Of a stretch of DNA of 29,999 bases, positions 22,594-28,643 are shown piece by piece. The stretch is from positions 1 through 29,999 of the IMG/VR virus record IMGVR_UViG_3300046028_001977; one strand, written 5' to 3'. This DNA comes from a virus. The position numbers were made by a program, and so were the translations under genes. How positions within the stretch are numbered: position 1 is the first letter of the stretch; each line of letters starts with the position of its first letter. The notes beneath the pieces were generated by a model. It saw only the letters and a list, made by a program, of their open reading frames with translations, was not told the origin of the DNA and did no database searches.

Positions 22594-22623
22594 CCATTCA
22601 TCACTTCTATTTGCCGTTCATCA
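22594..22623 (+). promoter_or_regulatory. Pair of operator-like direct repeats (copy B)
   Basis: CCATTCATCA (22594-22603) and CCGTTCATCA (22614-22623) with a 10-base spacer, 20-base period. It matches copy A (12538-12567) at all but a few bases, including most of the spacer. It lies 27 bases before the -33 element, against 6 in copy A; the difference of 21 bases is two helical turns. Confidence 0.65.
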
Positions 22624-22650
22624 CAAAGTTTAAAAATAGTTGGCTTAATG

Positions 22651-22683
22651 TTTGGAATGTGTATATATCCTGTTATATATTTG
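22651..22683 (+). promoter_or_regulatory. Bacteroidota-type promoter for the small-gene and tail block
   Basis: TTTG (22651-22654) and TATATTTG (22676-22683) with 21 bases between. The spacer parts ATGTGT and TATCCTG are shared with the promoter at 12574. The leader GTAAACAAACAAAAAC resembles that of the other promoter, and the gene starts at 22709. Confidence 0.7.
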
Positions 22684-22708
22684 TGTAAACAAACAAAAAC
22701 TATTTATT

Positions 22709-23044
22709 ATGAACTACGAATTAAAGGTTACAGAAACTAAAAACAAAGCAGGTAAATTTCATTACCAAGTTATTGATGAAAATGGCACTATTATTAGTGA
22801 AAGAAAAAGCAATAGAGAATATGCTGCATGTACTTCAGGTAGTGGTTATTATTTTGGTAGAATTGATTTGGTAGGTAAAGGTGAACATGGCATGACTATA
22901 AAGCATTATAATAAAATATTGGCAATGACAAAATTTCCATATAAACATACTAATGGGGATACACCTGAAGAAGCATTAATTAAATTGCAAAAAGATGCTA
23001 AAGAATCATTAGAAAGACTTACTACTATAGCTTACAAAAAATAA
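22709..23044 (+). CDS. Phage protein after the second promoter, unknown
   Basis: 111 residues from the ATG at 22709; the longer frame from 22652 runs through the promoter and is rejected. Beta-rich start (ELKVTETKNKAGKFHYQVIDENGTIIS), then a Gly/aromatic stretch (SGSGYYFGRIDLVG) and a helical end. The N-terminal part has the look of a small WGR-like or beta-sandwich domain, but no family is firmly recognised. First gene of the small-gene block. Confidence 0.65.
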   Translation: MNYELKVTETKNKAGKFHYQVIDENGTIISERKSNREYAACTSGSGYYFGRIDLVGKGEHGMTIKHYNKILAMTKFPYKHTNGDTPEEALIKLQKDAKESLERLTTIAYKK

Positions 23045-23051
23045 ACAAACA

Positions 23052-23071
23052 GGGGGGTGAAATATCCCCCC
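23052..23071 (+). terminator. Strong GC hairpin between small genes
   Basis: Six G (23052-23057) face six C (23066-23071) over an 8-base loop. The only all-GC stem in the window, in an A+T-rich genome. A short ATTT follows, without a real T run. It is preceded by AAACAAACAGG, similar to the leader at 12628-12641. May slow or partly stop transcription before the next gene. Confidence 0.5.
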
Positions 23072-23087
23072 ATTTAAAAATACAACT

Positions 23088-23216
23088 ATGAACAGATTAA
23101 AAACAATACAGGAAAAAAGGAATGAGCAATACAAAGCAGAAAGCCTATCAGGTAAATGGTTTTGGTACATCATGGGTGCTGCTTTATTATTAACTGCCTT
23201 AATTGAAAACATATGA
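23088..23216 (+). CDS. Tiny membrane protein, 42 residues
   Basis: The ATG is in the ACAACTATG context used here. A charged N-terminus (NRLKTIQEKRNEQYKAE) leads to one membrane segment (WYIMGAALLLTALI) at the C-terminal end. The stop overlaps the next start (ATGA). Unknown role; C-terminally anchored peptide. Confidence 0.55.
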   Translation: MNRLKTIQEKRNEQYKAESLSGKWFWYIMGAALLLTALIENI

Positions 23217-23377
23217 CACAATATGAACTAAAGCAAAGCCTATTGGATAAGATGGAAATAGAAGGTCTTATTGAAAGGATTCAGAAACTTGAAAAAGCAT
23301 TAGCTTTGAAAGAATTAGAAGTTAAAACACTAACAAGGGAATTAATATCATTTCAGCATGAATACTATAAAGACTAA
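23213..23377 (+). CDS. Tiny coiled-coil protein, 54 residues
   Basis: The sequence is one long amphipathic helix (LLDKMEIEGLIERIQKLEKALALKELEVKTL) with heptad spacing of Leu/Ile, hence a dimer-forming coiled coil. It overlaps the previous gene by 4 bases, and the next starts one base after its stop. Unknown function. Confidence 0.55.
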   Translation: MTQYELKQSLLDKMEIEGLIERIQKLEKALALKELEVKTLTRELISFQHEYYKD

Positions 23378-23378
23378 T

Positions 23379-23507
23379 ATGAAAGCAAAATTTAAACTAA
23401 CCTGTGCAGCAGGTGCATATGAATCTGATACCTTTTGGGGTATCTTCATTGAAGTATTAAAACATAGGTTTTGGCATCTAATGACAGATGGTAAATGGAT
23501 TGATTAA
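23379..23507 (+). CDS. Tiny protein, 42 residues, aromatic C-terminal half
   Basis: MKAKFKLTCAAGAYESD, then FWGIFIEVLKHRFWHLMTDGKWID. Rich in Trp/Phe with one Cys. Starts directly after the preceding stop. No family recognised; short enough that only its place in an ordered run of small genes supports it. Confidence 0.45.
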   Translation: MKAKFKLTCAAGAYESDTFWGIFIEVLKHRFWHLMTDGKWID

Positions 23508-23517
23508 AAAACACATT

Positions 23518-23643
23518 ATGGATAAATTAGAAATGTATATCATGGCTTTAAAAAGCCAAATGGATAAGATTGAAGATAAAAGCAGTATTGTCTATAGGAC
23601 ATTAGATGCATGTTTAGAATTAGCTAAAGCCATAAATGCATAA
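23518..23643 (+). CDS. Tiny helical protein, 41 residues
   Basis: Two helices (KLEMYIMALKSQMDKIED and IVYRTLDACLELAKAIN). Start in an A-rich context 10 bases after the previous stop. Unknown function; similar small helical hairpins act as protein-binding inhibitors in phages, which is only a possibility here. Confidence 0.45.
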   Translation: MDKLEMYIMALKSQMDKIEDKSSIVYRTLDACLELAKAINA

Positions 23644-23645
23644 AA

Positions 23646-23786
23646 ATGATTATAATAATTGGATTAATTGTCTTAATTTTGATTTGGTTATGGTTAGCAT
23701 ATGAAATGCTATATGCACCAATGCTTGATGATGATGATAAAATTATTGACTTAGACCCTGACAATGAACATGATAATCTATTTTAA
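23646..23786 (+). CDS. Tiny membrane protein with acidic tail, 46 residues
   Basis: Begins at once with a membrane segment (IIIIGLIVLILIWLWLAY) and ends in an acidic tail (MLDDDDKIIDLDPDNEHDNLF). Last of the six small genes; the tail chaperone starts 2 bases after the stop. Could act on the host inner membrane; unknown. Confidence 0.55.
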   Translation: MIIIIGLIVLILIWLWLAYEMLYAPMLDDDDKIIDLDPDNEHDNLF

Positions 23787-23788
23787 CT

Positions 23789-24412
23789 ATGTGGCATAAG
23801 ATTTCAGTTTGGCAATATCAGCAGATGTACCCCATTATTACTAACCCATCTAAAGAATGGACAGAATTTGATATTGAATGTAAGTTGGTAGGCATAGTAA
23901 ATAACATGACTGAAAAGCAGGTTAGTGAATTGTCTAAAAAAGAACTTAATAAGCTAAGGGCTGAAGTGCTATTTCTTAAAGATGATTATGAAGGTCAACC
24001 TGTAAAAAGGATATATACCAATGGTAAGGTATATAAGTTCATTGATGATGCTAAGCATATTAATGCAGCAAGGTATATTGAAAGTAAGTTTTTCTGTAAG
24101 GACATTATACCTAACCTTCACAAGGTAGCAGCTTCAATAGTCATACCACAAAAAAGGATATGGTTTAAATGGGTTGACTTAAAGTATGATTCAGACATGC
24201 ACCAAGAATATGCCAATGATATTCTGTATGCCAATTTTAAAGAAGTCTATTATTCGGTGGTTTTTTTTTATCAAGTATTTCAAGATTGGATGCCAATTAC
24301 ACAGGATTATTTGATAGCCAACCTGAAGCAGAAGGGGATGCAGGATATGAGGGCAGAAAAGGTGGCAGCAATTTTATGGAATATTTTGGATGGCAGTATT
24401 GTGCCAAAATAG
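23789..24412 (+). CDS. Tail assembly chaperone, zero-frame form
   Basis: 207 residues, start ATG in ACTATG context. Helical with a beta-strand-containing middle (VKRIYTNGKVYKFIDDAKHINAARYIESKFF). Genes of this size and place (before the tape measure gene) in Bacteroidota phages act as tail assembly chaperones. A run of nine T at 24261-24269 provides a -1 shift site (T TTT TTT, 24262-24268), after which a long second frame follows to 24540. The zero-frame protein ends at 24412. I infer the role from context and shift site, not from a motif. Confidence 0.65.
   Translation: MWHKISVWQYQQMYPIITNPSKEWTEFDIECKLVGIVNNMTEKQVSELSKKELNKLRAEVLFLKDDYEGQPVKRIYTNGKVYKFIDDAKHINAARYIESKFFCKDIIPNLHKVAASIVIPQKRIWFKWVDLKYDSDMHQEYANDILYANFKEVYYSVVFFYQVFQDWMPITQDYLIANLKQKGMQDMRAEKVAAILWNILDGSIVPK
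24262..24268 (+). promoter_or_regulatory. Slippery heptamer T TTT TTT (probable -1 frameshift site)
   Basis: Inside the T9 run at 24261-24269, in the zero frame the codons are read T|TTT|TTT. This is the ideal X XXY YYZ form. ATTGG (24285-24289) pairs with CCAAT (24293-24297) shortly after, and TATCAA (24269-24274) with TTGATA (24311-24316), a modest downstream structure. Confidence 0.55.
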
Positions 24413-24540
24413 TTTCTGACCATGAGCACATACCATTGCAAGATGCATATGAACTTAAAGTGGTACATTTTTTAAATACATTGTCTTACCTTAAAGCTAA
24501 ATCAGATTATGATTCAGAACAGGTTAAGAAAATAAGATAG
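24268..24540 (+). CDS. -1 frame extension of the tail chaperone (frameshift product)
   Basis: Read in the -1 frame from the T run, this gives 90 residues (LSSISRLDANYTGLF ... EYFGWQYCAKIVSDHEHIPLQ ... YLKAKSDYDSEQVKKIR), added to the first 160 residues for a ~250-residue fusion. This second frame has no ATG at its start (only TTG at 24286), consistent with being made by shifting. The C-terminal part resembles the second tail chaperone domain (gpT-type) made by -1 shift in many tailed phages. An assembly error in the T run would also give this pattern. Confidence 0.55.
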   Translation, partial: LSSISRLDANYTGLFDSQPEAEGDAGYEGRKGGSNFMEYFGWQYCAKIVSDHEHIPLQDAYELKVVHFLNTLSYLKAKSDYDSEQVKKIR

Positions 24541-24568
24541 TTTGTTGGTTAATAAATAGAGCAATCGT

Positions 24569-24594
24569 ACCCCTGCCATTTCTATGGTGGGGGT
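24569..24594 (+). terminator. Strong hairpin before the tail block
   Basis: ACCCCTGCCAT (24569-24579) and ATGGTGGGGGT (24584-24594) pair over 11 positions (two G-T) around a 4-base loop. Followed by TAGTTATTTTATAAC, itself a small hairpin (24597-24609). No long T run. Lies between the chaperone and the next gene and could be an attenuator that lowers tail protein transcription. Confidence 0.5.
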
Positions 24595-24628
24595 TAGTTA
24601 TTTTATAACCTTTGCCCTATTTATATAC

Positions 24629-25324
24629 ATGAGCATCAACAGGAATCAAATAGAAGCATTAAGGGATGGCTACATTCAAAAGATAGGTAGTGGTGACTAT
24701 AAGGTTTTAAATAGCAAGAAACTACCCATACTTGAACAGGCTTTATTAGAATTTGGTAAAGACTTTAATGATGCTATAGTGGATAATTTAGAAAAGGCAG
24801 GTGCTATTGGTAGGGGTAAACTTGCTGAACCTGCTTTTCCTACCATCACAAAATTTGGTACTAAGTATGTTTTAAACTTAGGTTATCCTACAGGTAGTGA
24901 ACAGATTGAATATTTTGATTATATAAATAAAGGGGTTAAGGGTGTAAAAAGTGGTACACCTGCAGATACACCATATTCATTTAAAAGTATATACCCTAAC
25001 AGAAAAATGGCAGCTAATATCTTTAGTTGGCTTAATACTGCAAGAAAGAAAGCAAGTGCTGATAATGTAGCAACAAGCCCAACTGAAAAGAAAAGACAGG
25101 GATTAAAGCAAACACTTACAGGTGCAAACAATAAAAGAAGTTTAGCTTATGCAATATCTGTAAACATTAAGAAAAGGGGTATTGCTCAAACTAAATACTT
25201 TGACAATGCAGTAGCACAGGTATTTAATAAGGAATTTACTGATGCAGTAGCTTATGCAGTTATAAGTGATGCAGCAGTTAGGATAGTAGCAAATATTACA
25301 AAAGAAACAAAAGGAAATAAATAA
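24629..25324 (+). CDS. Tail/neck-like structural protein
   Basis: 231 residues from the ATG at 24629; the longer frame from 24584 starts within a hairpin and is rejected. Helical N-terminus (IEALRDGYIQKIG), a beta section (KYVLNLGYPTGSEQIEYFDYINKG), then SWLNTARKKA, and a helical end that binds with KKRGIAQTKYFDNAVAQVF. Similar proteins occur in Bacteroidota phage tail modules next to the chaperone; a minor tail or tail-tube-related role is likely. Its stop overlaps the next start. Confidence 0.5.
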   Translation: MSINRNQIEALRDGYIQKIGSGDYKVLNSKKLPILEQALLEFGKDFNDAIVDNLEKAGAIGRGKLAEPAFPTITKFGTKYVLNLGYPTGSEQIEYFDYINKGVKGVKSGTPADTPYSFKSIYPNRKMAANIFSWLNTARKKASADNVATSPTEKKRQGLKQTLTGANNKRSLAYAISVNIKKRGIAQTKYFDNAVAQVFNKEFTDAVAYAVISDAAVRIVANITKETKGNK

Positions 25325-26550
25325 TGGCAATAACAATACAAAGTAGCCCTGCAACCTATGCAAGTATGCATGATGACTTATGGTTTGTAGCATCTTCAAC
25401 TAATGTAGGGCAGACTTCATTTAAGTTTGTATATGATGTTTATGTGAATGGTAGTCAGGTTAGCAGAACAAAGGTATTCCCTGCACCAAGTGCTGAAGGC
25501 AGCTATGGTATTTTTAATAGTTCACCAATGGTTAGGTCTTATGTTACTAACTACTTTGAACCATCAGGCAGTTCAATATTGGTAGCATCTAATAATAAGA
25601 TAAAGGTTGATTATACACTACAGATAGGTGAAGAATATGTTTCAGGTGGTAATTTAGTTACTACATTAAATATGGCATCAGGTGAATTGTCAGCTTACAA
25701 TTATTACCCACCATTGTTTGCAGATATATTCTATGTTAATAATGACACACCATTGGTATTGTCAGATTATTATGAAAACCTTTTAATTGAAAACTTTACA
25801 GATGATTGGTTGACTGAAAGGAATAATGATGAAATAGGTATTGAATATGGTGATAATTTTTATGCTACATACTTAAAGATTACTGCAGGTACATATGTAG
25901 CATGGGTTGATGTGGTAAATGAAGCAGGTGCAGTAACAGATACTGCAAGTGCTAATATTACATTAAGTGGGCAGATGAACTTATTTAATTGTCAGGCAGG
26001 TCATATTAATACATGGGCAGGTAGGACTTTAATTACTGCTGCAGCTTATGGGTATCATGTATATCTTAAAAGGGGTGTAGCAATATCAAGAAAGTTAAAG
26101 TTTGTTCAGAAGTGTTACCCTAAATTTAAACAATATAACCTGCACTTTTTAAACAGATTAGGTGGTTGGGATACTATGAAGTTTGCTTTAGTTAATAGAA
26201 GGTCAACAGAACTACAAAGGGCTTCGTACAGAAGAAACGATTGGCAGCTAAGTGGCAATACAATGACTAACATAGATTCATATAATAAATACAATGAAAC
26301 TACTTTGAACTATGCTATTCAGCATAAAGATAAGTTTCATCTTATATCTGATTGGGTAAGTCAACAAGATTATGAATGGTTGGCACAATTGGTAGCAAGT
26401 ACAATCACTTATGTAGAAGTACAGGGTGCATATTTCCCTGTAACTATAAGCAGCAATACTTATGAATATAAGGTTAATAGTGCTGATAAGATATTTAATT
26501 TTGAAATTGACATTGAAGTAGGTAAATATTTAACAAGCCAATTTAGATAA
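25324..26550 (+). CDS. Tail protein (distal/baseplate-like)
   Basis: 408 residues, beta rich. The start (AITIQSSPATYASMHDDLWFVASS) and FLNRLGGWDTMKFALVNRRS (~275-294) are patterns I recall from tail proteins of Bacteroidota phages, usually near the baseplate proteins. The C-terminus (VEVQGAYFPVTISSNTYEYK) resembles the packing region of distal-tail domains. Next gene overlaps its stop. Probably in the tail tip. Confidence 0.6.
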   Translation: MAITIQSSPATYASMHDDLWFVASSTNVGQTSFKFVYDVYVNGSQVSRTKVFPAPSAEGSYGIFNSSPMVRSYVTNYFEPSGSSILVASNNKIKVDYTLQIGEEYVSGGNLVTTLNMASGELSAYNYYPPLFADIFYVNNDTPLVLSDYYENLLIENFTDDWLTERNNDEIGIEYGDNFYATYLKITAGTYVAWVDVVNEAGAVTDTASANITLSGQMNLFNCQAGHINTWAGRTLITAAAYGYHVYLKRGVAISRKLKFVQKCYPKFKQYNLHFLNRLGGWDTMKFALVNRRSTELQRASYRRNDWQLSGNTMTNIDSYNKYNETTLNYAIQHKDKFHLISDWVSQQDYEWLAQLVASTITYVEVQGAYFPVTISSNTYEYKVNSADKIFNFEIDIEVGKYLTSQFR

Positions 26551-28643
26551 TGATAAGTACTGAAATATATATTGAAGATTATAAATTAGACCTGTTACAG
26601 GATATAAGTACAGAATTCACTTATACCATTGATGACATAGCAGATTTTGGTGCAAAGAATACATCATTTAGCAAAACAATATCTTTATCAGGTACTGCAA
26701 AGAATAACCAAATATTTGGCTTTGTATTTGATTTGGGTAATGCAAACTTTACTGATGATACATTTCCAAATGTTAACTATAACTTCAATGTATCTAAGTC
26801 AGCACAATGTAAGATATTCATTGACAAGGTACAGATATTTAAAGGGTCATTAAGGATATTAGAAATAGTAAGTCAGCATGATACTATTGAATATCAATGT
26901 TCGGTATTTGGTGAATTGGGTGGTTTTATAACTGCATTAGGAAATAAAAGATTAACAGGTAATGATAATATTGCAGATGATTTAGATTTTAGTGCATATA
27001 ACCATTCTTATACTACTACTAATATTTCAAATAGTTGGGATGCTGCAAGGGGGTCAGGGTATTATTATCCATTGATTGATTATGGAAATGTAAGTACAGG
27101 ATTATATGGAACTGCTAAAGTAGATTTTCAATATAGTGCACTTAGACCTTCATTCTATGTTAAAGAATATATAGATAAAATATTTGCAGCTACAGATTAT
27201 ACTTATGAATCTGATTTTTTTAATACTGATTTCTTTAAAAGATTAATTATACCTAATAATCAAAAGACATTATCAGGATATAGTACATCAGGTTTAAATG
27301 TTTCTGCATATCAACAAATATATGATACAAGTAATTACATAGTACCAATTGAATATGATATTAAAACATTATTAGGTAATTTTACTGCTAATGGTACTAA
27401 TACAATTTTTACATATACAAGTGCTACACCTAAAACAGGTACATTAAGTGGCAATGTATTGGGTAGATACAGAACTGCTAACTATGAAGGCAGGGTTAAA
27501 ATATTAAAAAACAATTCAGAAATATTTTCATATTCAGTAGGTACAGGTAGTACAGGTAACTATTTTAATGTAGGGTTTTCATTGGAAAATATAACATTTA
27601 ATAATAATGAAACTTTAGAAGTACAATTTGTAAGAATTGGTGGTAATCAATTTATTACTACATTACTTGATATTTATAGTGCTGATATTGTATTAACTTC
27701 AGGTGCTTCAGAAGTTACACCTATTAATTATGGTGAAGCAATTGCAGTAAATAGTACATTGCCAAAAGGTATATTTCAAAGGGATTTTATATTGAGCATT
27801 GCAAAGATGTTTAATTTATATATTTTTGATGATGTATATGATGACAAGAAAATACATATAAGACCTTACATTGATTTTTACCCAAATGTTTCTGACAATG
27901 CTTTAGATTGGTCTAATAAAATAGATAGGTCTAAGCCATTAAGCATTAAACCAATGAGTGAATTAAATGCAAGGTATTACCATTACAAGTTTAAAGAGGA
28001 TAACGATTTTTATAATGAAAACTACAGAAAGAAGTATAATGAAAGCTATGGTGATAGGGTATATGATACTTCTTATGATTTCAGTAAGAATACAGAAAGT
28101 GTTGAAGTAATATTTGCACCATCTGTATTGTATCAGGCTACAGGTACTGATAAAAAATATGCTGCTATATATAAAAAGTCTAATAATAATACTACAGAAG
28201 ATACTATAGATAGTGTTATAAGAATTATGCAGGTTAAGAAAATTACAAGTGTAGCATCTTGGACTATTAAAAATGGTGCAACCACATTAGCAACATATAC
28301 ATCATATGGTTATGCAGGTCATTTGGATGACCCTAATAGCCCTACCAATGATATTAATTTTGGTGCACCTAAGGAATTGTTTATATCAGTTGGCACATAC
28401 CCAACTACTAATGTATTCAATGCATATCATTCTGAATACATAGCTGAAATTACAGATAAGAATAGCAAGTTGCTGACATGTTCAGCTTTGCTAAGCACTA
28501 TAGATATATTGAATTTAGACTTTAGCAAATACATTTGGATTGATGGTGTACTATTCAGATTAAATAAAGTTGATGGGTTTAACCCAATGGAATACAACAC
28601 TACAAAAATAAGTTTATTAAAAGTAATTGAAACTGAATACTAA
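26550..28643 (+). CDS. Large tail-tip / hub-like protein
   Basis: 697 residues. The N-terminal part holds TIDDIADFGAKNTSFSKTISLSGT followed by NQIFGFVFDLGN, a pattern I know from large tail proteins in Bacteroidota phages, with repeated beta domains after it, including an Ig-like or beta-sandwich region (DIYSADIVLTSGASEV) and a domain with FQRDFILSIAKMFNLYIFDD. Probably the tail hub that contacts the fibres. Its last codon overlaps the tape measure start. Confidence 0.6.
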   Translation: MISTEIYIEDYKLDLLQDISTEFTYTIDDIADFGAKNTSFSKTISLSGTAKNNQIFGFVFDLGNANFTDDTFPNVNYNFNVSKSAQCKIFIDKVQIFKGSLRILEIVSQHDTIEYQCSVFGELGGFITALGNKRLTGNDNIADDLDFSAYNHSYTTTNISNSWDAARGSGYYYPLIDYGNVSTGLYGTAKVDFQYSALRPSFYVKEYIDKIFAATDYTYESDFFNTDFFKRLIIPNNQKTLSGYSTSGLNVSAYQQIYDTSNYIVPIEYDIKTLLGNFTANGTNTIFTYTSATPKTGTLSGNVLGRYRTANYEGRVKILKNNSEIFSYSVGTGSTGNYFNVGFSLENITFNNNETLEVQFVRIGGNQFITTLLDIYSADIVLTSGASEVTPINYGEAIAVNSTLPKGIFQRDFILSIAKMFNLYIFDDVYDDKKIHIRPYIDFYPNVSDNALDWSNKIDRSKPLSIKPMSELNARYYHYKFKEDNDFYNENYRKKYNESYGDRVYDTSYDFSKNTESVEVIFAPSVLYQATGTDKKYAAIYKKSNNNTTEDTIDSVIRIMQVKKITSVASWTIKNGATTLATYTSYGYAGHLDDPNSPTNDINFGAPKELFISVGTYPTTNVFNAYHSEYIAEITDKNSKLLTCSALLSTIDILNLDFSKYIWIDGVLFRLNKVDGFNPMEYNTTKISLLKVIETEY

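Noticed and set aside
22652-22708. Upstream extension of the 22709 gene
   Set aside because: It would run through the -33/-7 promoter and the leader.
24584-24628. Upstream start for the 24629 gene
   Set aside because: Its ATG lies inside the 3' arm of the strong hairpin; the next ATG gives a normal protein start.
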